This document shows, piece after piece, positions 1 to 7,453 of a stretch of 50,805 bases of DNA (its first letter is position 1; each line of letters starts with the position of its first letter). Source of the stretch: JAVXTH01 sp036641395 (GTDB lineage: Bacteria > Bacillota_I > Bacilli_A > Erysipelotrichales > Erysipelotrichaceae). The notes under the pieces were generated by a model. It saw only the letters and a program-made list of their open reading frames with translations, did not search any database and had not been told where the DNA came from. The stretch covers positions 1 to 50,805 of the forward strand of contig JAVWEY010000005.1 of the NCBI GenBank assembly GCA_036641395.1. Direction: 5' to 3'. Made by a program: the position numbers and the translations under genes.

Positions 1-228
1 TTAGGAGTGTTTAATTTAATTCCAATTCCACCATTAGATGGAAGTAAAGTCTTATTTGCTTTATTACCTGAAGATTTATATTTTAAATTCATGCAATATG
101 AAAGATATATTTCAGTAGCTTTAATCTTTGTTTTATATTTAGGTGTATTAGATGCACCTTTAATGATGATCCGAAATGGCATTGCAAATGGTTTATTAAA
201 TCTTGTTTATCCATTAGTAGGCTTCTAG
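1..228 (+). CDS. Site-2 protease (M50) family protein, C-terminal fragment
   Basis: The reading frame is open from base 1, so only the last 75 codons are visible. Residues 5-14 read NLIPIPPLDG, the third conserved motif of M50 intramembrane metalloproteases, in which the Asp is a zinc ligand. A hydrophobic segment (SVALIFVLYLGVL) and a short hydrophobic tail follow. The HExxH motif would lie upstream of the window. Small soluble-domain-free family members of this type are common in Bacillota and have no assigned substrate. The next gene starts 28 bases downstream behind a clear ribosome site and may be co-transcribed. The family call is firm; the substrate is unknown. Confidence 0.85.
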   Translation, partial: LGVFNLIPIPPLDGSKVLFALLPEDLYFKFMQYERYISVALIFVLYLGVLDAPLMMIRNGIANGLLNLVYPLVGF

Positions 229-256
229 TTAAAATTATATAGAAAGGTGAAATAAA

Positions 257-1162
257 ATGAAGAATAAGAATAGATTTATAGTTCAACTAGGTTTATGTGC
301 TTTCTTTGTAATGGCTATTTTAATAATTACAACTACACCTACACTTGCCGATGTTGGTAATAGTTTCTCTGGAGGTGGTGGATCCTCTGGTGGTGGCAGT
401 TATGGCGGTAGTTATGGTGGAGGAGGAATGGGCTTATCTGGTATTTTCTTTTTAGGAAATAGTCCATTTGGTATGCTCTTCATTGTTGCGATTATTGTTA
501 TTGGCATAATTTCTTCTTATAATCGAAGTAAAAATGGAGGAAATAGTGGTTATGTAAATCCTTATGCTAATAATGGATTTGAATCAAATAATAGTATTGA
601 TGAGACTCAAGCAATTGGAGATATTCAAGAGATTGATCCTAATTTCTCTGCTGAACATTTTAAAACTTATGCAAGTGAGGTTTATTTAACCGTTCAAGAA
701 GCATGGGAGAATCGAGAATGGAGTATCGTTCGTCCTTTTGAAAGTAATGCTTTATTCAATGTCCACAATCGTCAATTAAAAGAATATATTGAACAACAAA
801 AGACAAATCACTTAGATATGCAAAATGTTCGAAGTGTTGTTATCGCTGGCTTTAAGAGTGATGGTGAGCGAGAAGTGATTACGATTAAATTAGATGCTAG
901 TTTAATTGATTATGTCAGTGATGATAACAGTGGAGCCGTATTAGAAGGTAGTAAGACACAACATCAACATCGAAGTTATCGCTTAGAGTTTATTCGTAGT
1001 ACTGGCATTAAAACAAATACCGAAAAAGAGATTAATACAACTAATTGCCCTAATTGTGGAGCACCTACAAAAGTTACAAGTAGTGGAGAATGTGAATATT
1101 GTCATTCGATTATTACGACAGGTGAATTCGGTTGGGTTTTGAATCAATATACCAAGTGGTAG
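257..1162 (+). CDS. Tim44-like domain membrane protein with C-terminal zinc ribbon
   Basis: 301 residues. An N-terminal signal or anchor helix (about residues 7-30, ending TLADVG) leads into a Gly/Ser-rich stretch (about 37-57) and a second membrane helix (about 65-88). The region from about 130 to 250 resembles the Tim44-like domain of bacterial membrane proteins (AEHF...VQEAWENREW...). The C-terminus carries a zinc ribbon, with CPNC at 264-267 and CEYC at 279-282. The ribosome site GAAAGGTG is 5 to 13 bases before the ATG. The next gene, only 15 bases on, also ends in zinc ribbons, so the two probably act together at the membrane. Tim44/zinc-ribbon proteins of this kind are uncharacterised in bacteria; a role in membrane or protein quality control is inference. 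Confidence 0.75.
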   Translation: MKNKNRFIVQLGLCAFFVMAILIITTTPTLADVGNSFSGGGGSSGGGSYGGSYGGGGMGLSGIFFLGNSPFGMLFIVAIIVIGIISSYNRSKNGGNSGYVNPYANNGFESNNSIDETQAIGDIQEIDPNFSAEHFKTYASEVYLTVQEAWENREWSIVRPFESNALFNVHNRQLKEYIEQQKTNHLDMQNVRSVVIAGFKSDGEREVITIKLDASLIDYVSDDNSGAVLEGSKTQHQHRSYRLEFIRSTGIKTNTEKEINTTNCPNCGAPTKVTSSGECEYCHSIITTGEFGWVLNQYTKW

Positions 1163-1177
1163 GAAGGAAGTACATTT

Positions 1178-2458
1178 ATGGGATTAATTCGTGCAACTTT
1201 AAAATCAGCAAATTCTACACTAGCAGACCAATGGGTTGAGTATTTTTATTGTGATGCCTTAAGTAATAATATTTTAATTAAAAAAGGTCAACATCAAGTT
1301 ACAAGTAAAGGAAATAGTAAAGCAAGTGATAATATTATCACCAATGGTTGTGGTATTGCAATTAATGAAGGACAAGCGATGTTAATTGTTGAAGATGGGA
1401 AAATTGTCGATTTCAGTGTTGAACCAGGCCGTTTTACTTGGTCTTCTTCTAGTGAACCTTCTTTATTTGATAATGGATGGAAAGGGTTAAAAGATTCTTT
1501 TAAAACTTTTGGCAAACGTTTTCAACAAGGTGGAGAAACTGGTAAAGATCAACGTGTTTATTATGTAAATTTAAAAGAAATATTTGATAATAAATTTGGT
1601 TCAGCTACACCGATGCCTTATCGTGATCCAACTTATCGTGGAATATATATTCGTTATTTTGGTCAATATACTTTTAAAGTAAGTGATCCACTCGTTTTCT
1701 ATGCGAATGTTAGTGGAAATATTACTAATGAATATACAAAAGAAGCCTTAATGGAACAATGTGATGCAGAGTTTGTTAATGCATTAGATACAACATTAAG
1801 CATGTGCTCAGATGAAGGTTATCAATATAATGATTTACCAAAGAAACAAGTTGAAATTGCTCACTTTATGAACGATACTTTGGATGAAGAGTGGCATGCT
1901 CGTCGTGGAATTCAAATTGAATCGGTTGCTTTATCAAAAGTAACACCAGACGATGATTCAAGAATGCGTATTTCAAAGATTGATGATTCAATTATGTTAT
2001 CGGATTCACGTGTTGCAAGTGGTCGTTTAGTAGATGCACAGGCAAATGCAATGGAAAGTGCTGCCAAGAATGAAGCAGGAGCATTTACTGGCTTTTTAGG
2101 TATGGGAATGGCTGCAAATGCAGGTGCAAATCAATCTGGTGCAATGTTTGAAAATATGGAAGCGCAAGCAAATAATCCTTTGTTTAAAACAAATACGAAA
2201 AAGGAAAATGAATGGACTTGTGTTTGTGGTGCAAAGAATGAAGGTAAGTTCTGTAATGAATGTGGTAAACCACAACCTTTAAAAGCAGGTGCTTGGACTT
2301 GTAGCTGTGGTAAAACGAATACGGGAAAGTTTTGTAGTGATTGTGGAAGTGCAAAACCAGTGACTGGTTTTAGCTGTTCCAATGAAGCTTGTGGCTTTCA
2401 AAGTGAAGAAACGATGAAGTTCTGTCCAAATTGTGGCAGTGCGAATAAATTGAAGTAA
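1178..2458 (+). CDS. SPFH-domain (YdjI/virion-core-like) protein with triple zinc ribbon
   Basis: 426 residues. The first 300 or so match the SPFH-type proteins annotated as virion core protein/YdjI, including the YRGIYIRYFGQYTFKVSDP segment and the typical YNDLPKKQVEIA stretch. A low-complexity Ala/Gly stretch (about 285-325) precedes three zinc-binding units, CVCG..CNEC, CSCG..CSDC and a CSNEAC..CPNC pair, in the last 80 residues. B. subtilis YdjI works with PspA-type membrane stress proteins; that function is family knowledge, not shown here. The gene follows the Tim44-like gene by 15 bases with a GGAAGGAAG ribosome site and is closed by a strong terminator, so the two (perhaps three) genes form one unit. 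Confidence 0.8.
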   Translation: MGLIRATLKSANSTLADQWVEYFYCDALSNNILIKKGQHQVTSKGNSKASDNIITNGCGIAINEGQAMLIVEDGKIVDFSVEPGRFTWSSSSEPSLFDNGWKGLKDSFKTFGKRFQQGGETGKDQRVYYVNLKEIFDNKFGSATPMPYRDPTYRGIYIRYFGQYTFKVSDPLVFYANVSGNITNEYTKEALMEQCDAEFVNALDTTLSMCSDEGYQYNDLPKKQVEIAHFMNDTLDEEWHARRGIQIESVALSKVTPDDDSRMRISKIDDSIMLSDSRVASGRLVDAQANAMESAAKNEAGAFTGFLGMGMAANAGANQSGAMFENMEAQANNPLFKTNTKKENEWTCVCGAKNEGKFCNECGKPQPLKAGAWTCSCGKTNTGKFCSDCGSAKPVTGFSCSNEACGFQSEETMKFCPNCGSANKLK

Positions 2459-2462
2459 AACA

Positions 2463-2500
2463 AAGCATGTATCGATCAAACGATACATGCTTGTTTTTTT
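2463..2500 (+). terminator. Intrinsic terminator after the SPFH gene
   Basis: A perfect 12-bp stem (AAGCATGTATCG / CGATACATGCTT) with a 6-base loop is followed by TTG and seven T residues. It closes the upstream unit. Confidence 0.9.
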
Positions 2501-2582
2501 AATAGGATAAATTTCTAATTGATTTCCTAAAAAATACGGTAAACCATACACGAGTACAATTATTATAAAAAGTAAATTACGT

Positions 2583-2945
2583 TTAAACTAAATCTAATAT
2601 TTTTTGAAATTCAAGTTTATAGCCATTTGGGTCTTCAATAAAAAATGAATATACTTCATAATCATTTTGTTTTTGAGGATAGGATAACATATGGATATCA
2701 TCCATTTCATAATACTTTTTATAAAGTGTATCAACTTCTTGAACATCACTACAATTAAAAGAAATAATTGTTGATGTCGCTAGTGGTCGATCTAACCTTG
2801 GGGAGAAACCTAAGTAACCATAACCAGTATCAAAGATAACAACATGTTCACGCTCATACCAGATTTTTAGATTCATTTTATCTAAATAAAACGATTTCGT
2901 GACCTCTAAATCAATACAAGGGTAAAAAACTACAAATGATTGCAT
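2583..2945 (-). CDS. VOC (glyoxalase/bleomycin-resistance fold) family protein
   Basis: 120 residues, one VOC domain built of two beta-alpha-beta-beta-beta modules. The N-terminal module starts VVFYPCIDLEVTKSFYLDKMNLKIWYE; the C-terminal one ends in FIEDPNGYKLEFQK, a hallmark closing strand. Single-domain VOC proteins usually act as dimers that bind a metal and a small molecule. The substrate cannot be read from the sequence. The gene is divergent from the PHP gene. Its ribosome site, AGGAAGGTGATT on the minus strand, fits the ATG at 2945. Confidence 0.8.
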   Translation of the reverse strand: MQSFVVFYPCIDLEVTKSFYLDKMNLKIWYEREHVVIFDTGYGYLGFSPRLDRPLATSTIISFNCSDVQEVDTLYKKYYEMDDIHMLSYPQKQNDYEVYSFFIEDPNGYKLEFQKILDLV

Positions 2946-2985
2946 CGAATCACCTTCCTTTTCTTAGATAATACTATTCTTTTTA

Positions 2986-2994
2986 TGATATAAT
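2986..2994 (+). promoter_or_regulatory. Extended -10 promoter for the PHP gene
   Basis: TGATATAAT (TG-N-TATAAT) starts 38 bases before the PHP start codon. No good -35 is visible, which is usual for extended -10 promoters. Confidence 0.6.
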
Positions 2995-3023
2995 TATACC
3001 ATAAAAAAGTTAAAGGTGATTAT

Positions 3024-3908
3024 ATGATTGATTTACATATTCATACTACTTATTCAGATGGAGAAGTAAGTCTTCTTGGTGTTTTAAAGAAGGCTCAACA
3101 ATTATCTTTGTCATGGATTGCGCTATGTGATCATGAGAATATGGATAGTAATCAAGCATTAAAGAATATCGATTATAAAAAATATTTTCAAGGTAATATA
3201 TTACCTGCCTGTGAGATTGCTTTTCTTTATAAAGGGATGTTAATGGATATGCTTGCTTATGGAGTTCAATATGAAAAAATGGAAGCATTTCACTTATTGA
3301 AACATCATAATCAAAATGAAATGATAAAACAACAACAAGTTAAATTAGACAAGATGAAAGTTGTGGCAAAACAATTAGGATTGATGTACAGTGAAACACT
3401 AATGATAAATAAAACTAGTGAGAGGGCAAATGATGTAATTTGCGATGATTTATTATCCTACTCAAGTAATCAAGAAGTGTTAAAAGCAATGAATATATTA
3501 AATCGTACCACTTTTTATCGCAGTCATTATTTGAATCAACAATCACCCTTTTATATGCAAAATGAAATGGTAGCACCATCTTTAAATGAAGTCGCTTATG
3601 CGATTCATGAAAGTGGAGGATTATGTTTCTTAGCTCATCCCTTTGTTTATGATGTAGAGGATCATGAAGTTTTATTAAATGAATTAATTGAAACAAATTT
3701 ATTTGATGGAATTGAATGCATTCATCGCCGTCATACGCGTTGTAATAGTGATTGGTTAATCAATTTTTGTAATCAACATGATCTATTTAAAAGTGGTGGT
3801 AGTGATTATCATTTGTTAACTCATGATATGGGGTATGGTAATCAAGGTCAGATAGCAATCGAAGGATCGCTTATTGAACCATGGATTAAAAAGATTAACA
3901 CAAGATAA
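3024..3908 (+). CDS. PHP-domain metal-dependent phosphoesterase
   Basis: 294 residues with the complete PHP signature. HIHTTYSDG at 4-12 is the first metal motif, a later ALCDHEN is the second, and LAHPF and GSDYH lie near the C-terminus. Stand-alone PHP proteins of this size include RNase AM/YciV-type 3',5'-nucleotide phosphatases and histidinol-phosphatase-like enzymes; which one applies here is open. The middle (about 95-165) is an insert typical of the YciV group. Start ATG 3024 has AAAGGTGAT upstream. The gene has its own extended -10 promoter and is followed by the promoter of the pilus-like operon. Confidence 0.85.
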   Translation: MIDLHIHTTYSDGEVSLLGVLKKAQQLSLSWIALCDHENMDSNQALKNIDYKKYFQGNILPACEIAFLYKGMLMDMLAYGVQYEKMEAFHLLKHHNQNEMIKQQQVKLDKMKVVAKQLGLMYSETLMINKTSERANDVICDDLLSYSSNQEVLKAMNILNRTTFYRSHYLNQQSPFYMQNEMVAPSLNEVAYAIHESGGLCFLAHPFVYDVEDHEVLLNELIETNLFDGIECIHRRHTRCNSDWLINFCNQHDLFKSGGSDYHLLTHDMGYGNQGQIAIEGSLIEPWIKKINTR

Positions 3909-3917
3909 AGGATTATT

Positions 3918-3945
3918 TTGTCTAGATATAAGGTTATGATATAAT
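3918..3945 (+). promoter_or_regulatory. Promoter of the pilus-like operon
   Basis: -35 TTGTCT (3918-3923), a 16-bp spacer and -10 TATAAT (3940-3945) preceded by TGA, making it an extended -10. The expected start of transcription (about 3951-3953) falls right at the ribosome site of the next gene, which would give a 5' leader of only about 12 bases. Confidence 0.6.
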
Positions 3946-3963
3946 GTGGATAGGAGGACGATT

Positions 3964-4857
3964 ATGAGATATTTAAGAACATGTTTCGCTGTATTAATAA
4001 TTATTATAATCAGTGGCTGTTCAGCGAGCGATAATCGTCAATATCCAAGTGGAGGATCACCATTAGTTACATCAATTGATGATATGTTATTAGTGGATGC
4101 ACCTAATATTGATGTCTTACAAGATAGTCATGCTTTGATTGATTATTCAAATCGAACTAGTGGATATATCGGCGTAAAACGCCAAGATCAAGGAACGAAA
4201 AAATATAAGGTTCAAATTGGAAAAGCGGAAGAAAAGTATAATTATGATTTAAATGGAATGGATTATAATTATTATCCATTACAGATGGGAAATGGAACTT
4301 ATCGAGTTAAAGTGTTAGAACAGATACAAGGTGAAGAATATGCCGTTATGTTATCAAATGAGTTTGAAGTTAACTTAATATCAGAACAAATCCCTTTTCT
4401 TTATAGTAATCAATATGTAGATTATACAAAGGATAGTAAAGCGATTAAAAAAGGTTTTGATTTATGTAAAGAGGATAAAAAGAACGTTGAGCGAATTTAT
4501 CATATTTATGATTACATAACAAGTACTATAAAATATGACGATGATAAAAGAGAGTATGTGAAAGATAAATTTGTATTACCAGTTATCGATCAAGTCTTAA
4601 AAACAAAAAAAGGCATATGCTTTGATTACGCATCCTTAATGTGTGCCATGTTACGATCGCAAAAGATACCAGCAAAATTAGTGATTGGTTATACGAGTGA
4701 AGAATATCATGCTTGGGTAGAAATCTGGGTAGAGAAAAAAGGATGGATTACACCAGATCGATATTTGAAAGAAGAAAAATGGACCTTAGTTGATCCTACC
4801 TTTGATTCAATGTCAAAGAATTATAATGGTAAGTATATTAAGAAAAAAGTATATTAA
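3964..4857 (+). CDS. Transglutaminase-like cysteine protease-fold lipoprotein
   Basis: 297 residues. Start ATG 3964 is chosen because AGGAGG sits 7 bases before it; a GTG at 3946 is inside the promoter. The lipoprotein signal (IIIIIISGC) predicts a lipid-modified Cys near residue 19. The C-terminal half is a transglutaminase-like domain with Cys219 (KGICFDYAS), His249 (YHAWVEI) and Asp277 (LVDPTFD) in the correct order for a catalytic triad. Such domains act as proteases or cross-linkers at the cell surface. It opens the operon with the PilC-like and pseudopilin-like genes (15 bases to the next start codon), so work on an extracellular filament or wall component is plausible inference. Confidence 0.8.
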   Translation: MRYLRTCFAVLIIIIISGCSASDNRQYPSGGSPLVTSIDDMLLVDAPNIDVLQDSHALIDYSNRTSGYIGVKRQDQGTKKYKVQIGKAEEKYNYDLNGMDYNYYPLQMGNGTYRVKVLEQIQGEEYAVMLSNEFEVNLISEQIPFLYSNQYVDYTKDSKAIKKGFDLCKEDKKNVERIYHIYDYITSTIKYDDDKREYVKDKFVLPVIDQVLKTKKGICFDYASLMCAMLRSQKIPAKLVIGYTSEEYHAWVEIWVEKKGWITPDRYLKEEKWTLVDPTFDSMSKNYNGKYIKKKVY

Positions 4858-4872
4858 AAAGGGGTGTTATTT

Positions 4873-5895
4873 ATGACAACGAAAAAATTGCATGCAGAGG
4901 AAATGAGTTTATTCGCGAAGGAACTTGCGCTTGTATTGAAGGCTGGTATTCCATTAAACTCAGGCATTAGTACCATTCATGAACAAGATCCTGCAAAGAT
5001 GGACTACGTATTAATAATTGAAAAAGAGTTATTAAATGGAAGTTCATTTTATGAAGCAATTGAAACAACGCAGTGTTTTGATCACTATTTTTTAGAAATG
5101 GTAAAAGTCGGAGAGAAAAGTGGTCACTTAGATGATGTAATGGATGCTTTAGCATCTTATTATGAACGGATGGATGATATCCATTTAAAAATCAGAGAAG
5201 TATTATTTTATCCGATGATTTTAATCTTAATGATGCTCGTTGTTATTGGTGTTATTGTGATTAAAGTATTACCAATCTTTCAAAATGCACTCTCATCGAT
5301 TGGTTCTCAATTATCACCAATCTCTACCTTTTTAATGGATTTAGGAATCTTACTTGGTCGTTATGGTTTTATTGTTTTATTAATTTTCTGCTTGGTAAGT
5401 GGAGTTTATATTTTTGTGAAATTCAAAAGAAATCAGAATGATGATCCATTAGAAAGTTTTGTATTCGCATCCTTATCAAATAAAATTGCGAGTGCCAAGG
5501 TTAGTTATGTGATGAGTTTATTATTATCGAGTGGTTATGATATTGATGAAATGTTTGAAATGATGACCCAATTAATTCATCATCCTAGTACAAAGGATAA
5601 ACTTCTTAAGTGTCGTCAATTGATTCAAGAGAATAGTAGTGTAGAAGATGCTTTACTAACAACCCACTTGTTTACTGGACTTTATGAGCGGATGATTACA
5701 ATTGGCTTTAAGAGTGGGAATGGGGAAGAAGTCATGAAGCATGTATCAAACCTTTATGAAAAAGATGTTGATAATGCGGTTATTCATTATCTTAATATAA
5801 TGGAACCATCGATTGTAGCTCTATGTTCAATTGTAATTGGTGTTATTCTATTATCGGTTATGTTGCCACTTCTAAGTATTATGCAGGCACTGTAG
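4873..5895 (+). CDS. Type II secretion/type IV pilus platform protein (PilC/GspF/ComGB family)
   Basis: 340 residues with two T2SSF domains (about 10-135 and 205-335), each followed by membrane helices: FYPMILILMMLVVIGVIVI, a middle helix GFIVLLIFCLVSGVYIF, and a C-terminal IVALCSIVIGVILLSVMLPLL. Conserved features such as FLEMVKVGEKSG and MITIGFKSGNGEEV match the family. This inner-membrane platform passes ATPase movement to the growing pilus. ATG 4873 with GGGGTG 7 bases before it is preferred to a GTG at 4864 that lies inside the ribosome site. The downstream gene starts 1 base after the stop, showing tight coupling. Confidence 0.9.
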   Translation: MTTKKLHAEEMSLFAKELALVLKAGIPLNSGISTIHEQDPAKMDYVLIIEKELLNGSSFYEAIETTQCFDHYFLEMVKVGEKSGHLDDVMDALASYYERMDDIHLKIREVLFYPMILILMMLVVIGVIVIKVLPIFQNALSSIGSQLSPISTFLMDLGILLGRYGFIVLLIFCLVSGVYIFVKFKRNQNDDPLESFVFASLSNKIASAKVSYVMSLLLSSGYDIDEMFEMMTQLIHHPSTKDKLLKCRQLIQENSSVEDALLTTHLFTGLYERMITIGFKSGNGEEVMKHVSNLYEKDVDNAVIHYLNIMEPSIVALCSIVIGVILLSVMLPLLSIMQAL

Positions 5896-5896
5896 T

Positions 5897-6199
5897 ATGA
5901 AACACAGATGGAGCCATTATTTATTTGCCGTTATTATCTTTGTGATTATGATAATGACAGTGATTTATGGGTTAAATACAAGCGATGAAGCAGCTAAACA
6001 GAAAGAACTAGATCAAATACAAAGTGTGGTACAAAAGAGTATGAGCGAATGTTATGCAATGGAAGGCAGATATCCAAAAGATTTTGATTATTTACAAAAG
6101 CATTATCATATTAGAATTAATAAGGATCGCTATCATGTATATTACCAATATCAAGGTGATAATATTGTCCCAAGCATTGATATTATTGAGAAGGAGTGA
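5897..6199 (+). CDS. Small pseudopilin-like protein (ComGC/GspG-like fold)
   Basis: 100 residues: one N-terminal membrane helix (about 9-27) and a soluble domain. The part SECYAMEGRYPKDFDYLQKHY resembles the Y-x-x-E-G-x-Y-P segment that follows helix alpha1 in ComGC and GspG pseudopilins. No class III prepilin signal (G-F-T/S-x-x-x-E) is visible, so it is probably not processed by a standard prepilin peptidase. The start codon follows the platform gene's stop by one base. The pilin relation rests on position and this short pattern; moderate confidence. Confidence 0.6.
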   Translation: MKHRWSHYLFAVIIFVIMIMTVIYGLNTSDEAAKQKELDQIQSVVQKSMSECYAMEGRYPKDFDYLQKHYHIRINKDRYHVYYQYQGDNIVPSIDIIEKE

Positions 6200-6205
6200 T
6201 TTTAA

Positions 6206-6667
6206 ATGAAACGCAGAGCAACATTAGATTTTCTATTTCCATTATCACTCTTTACTATTTTTATTATTGTATCTTCCATTTTATTATCAATATCAATTGG
6301 CGGTTATCGTAAGGTACAAGCAGCGGATGAACAGCAAAATGATATTTTAATATCTTCTTATATAACCAATAAAATTAGAAGTTTTGATTATCGTAACATT
6401 ATGATGAAAAGGATTGATGGAACTAATTGTTTAATGTTAAATAAAACCATTCAAAGTGAGAACTATACAACTTATTTGTATTATAAAGATGATTCAATTA
6501 ATGAACTCTTAATGAAATCTAATCAACCAGTTGATTTAAGAGATGGAACTAAGGTATTAAAGGTTAAAGATTATAAAATGGAATTAGAGAATGGAATGTT
6601 TACCTTTTATTATAAAGGAATAAAAGGTAATGAGTATCAGCAAAAGGTAGCTTTAATTGGAAAATAA
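6206..6667 (+). CDS. DUF4860-like pseudopilin-like protein
   Basis: 153 residues with an N-terminal membrane helix (about 9-32, FLFPLSLFTIFIIVSSILLSI) and an extracellular beta-rich part. The overall pattern, including ADEQQNDILISSYITNKIRSFD, resembles DUF4860 proteins found in pilus-like loci of Bacillota. The ribosome site GAGAAGGAGTGA is placed well for ATG 6206. It probably serves as a minor pilin or pilus-tip component. The role is inferred from the operon; no classic prepilin cleavage site is seen. Confidence 0.6.
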   Translation: MKRRATLDFLFPLSLFTIFIIVSSILLSISIGGYRKVQAADEQQNDILISSYITNKIRSFDYRNIMMKRIDGTNCLMLNKTIQSENYTTYLYYKDDSINELLMKSNQPVDLRDGTKVLKVKDYKMELENGMFTFYYKGIKGNEYQQKVALIGK

Positions 6668-6686
6668 TTGAAAGGATGTGATTCTT

Positions 6687-7067
6687 ATGGCAAAAAACGA
6701 GCGTTCCTCACCATCCATAGCCTATTTAGTGGAAATTATTATTGTAATTTTGTTTTTTGCAATCTCATCCGCTATCTGTGTTCAAGTATTTGTGGCCTCA
6801 CATAAATTAAGTGAAGATGCGCAGATTCGTAATCAAACGCTGATGAAGGCACAAACAGTAATTGAAGAGGTACGAAGTAAGCAAAAGATTGAAATAAGTA
6901 GTTATCACTATAATCGTGATTGGAAGAGAATTAAGGATAAGGGAACCTATATATTATCGATTGAAAAGAAGGATGATCATTATCAATTGATTGCAATGAA
7001 TCAAGGTAAAATGATAACGACGATTGATTTCTCTTTACCTTATAAGGTAGGTGAAAGCAATGAATAA
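6687..7067 (+). CDS. Pseudopilin-like protein with E in the N-terminal helix
   Basis: 126 residues. The helix AYLVEIIIVILFFAISSAI (about residues 12-30) carries a Glu close to its start, recalling Glu5 of type IV pilins, but no Gly cleavage site precedes it. After the helix come an amphipathic stretch (LMKAQTVIEEVRSKQ) and a beta-rich domain, as in minor pilins such as GspI/ComGE. ATG 6687 is preferred to a GTG at 6678 because AAAGGA lies 10 bases before the ATG. Its end overlaps the start of the next gene by 8 bases. Function is inferred from context. Confidence 0.6.
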   Translation: MAKNERSSPSIAYLVEIIIVILFFAISSAICVQVFVASHKLSEDAQIRNQTLMKAQTVIEEVRSKQKIEISSYHYNRDWKRIKDKGTYILSIEKKDDHYQLIAMNQGKMITTIDFSLPYKVGESNE

Positions 7068-7440
7068 GAATAAACCTAGAGTGCATGTGGGCCTTGGTGT
7101 TGCTACGATTTTTATGGTTTTCACAATTTTATGTTTCACTATTCTAGCGACATTATCTTATATGAGTGCTCAAAGTCAAAATGATACAAGTATTGAATAT
7201 GATAAGAATATGAAAGATTATTATGTTGCTGATCTAAAAGCAAATCAAATTGAAGCAGATATTTATAAGAATTTAAATAATTTAGAAGCATTTTGTGAAG
7301 AAAAGGGCTATGATTATAATAAGGATACAAAAACGATAACTTATATCGTTAAAATGAATCGTTACGCTAATTTAAAGATTGAATTAGCAGTTGAAAATGA
7401 AGATCTTGTAGTGAAACAATGGATGCGAGTAAATAAATGA
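7060..7440 (+). CDS. Small single-TM pseudopilin-like protein
   Basis: 126 residues. Helix about 12-35 (VATIFMVFTILCFTILATLSY), then a Gln/Asn-rich charged region and a short beta domain. ATG 7060 overlaps the previous stop codon region and has AGGTG just upstream. It has the same design as the three genes before it: short basic N-terminus, one helix, and a 90-residue extracytoplasmic domain. No family was recognised. It is likely a minor pilus subunit by position, directly before the ATPase gene. Confidence 0.55.
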   Translation: MNKNKPRVHVGLGVATIFMVFTILCFTILATLSYMSAQSQNDTSIEYDKNMKDYYVADLKANQIEADIYKNLNNLEAFCEEKGYDYNKDTKTITYIVKMNRYANLKIELAVENEDLVVKQWMRVNK

Positions 7441-7453
7441 AGAGAGGTATATT

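Noticed and set aside
2131..2551. Minus-strand open frames opposite the SPFH gene
   Set aside because: They are shadows of the Cys-rich zinc-ribbon coding region; no ribosome site and no family likeness.
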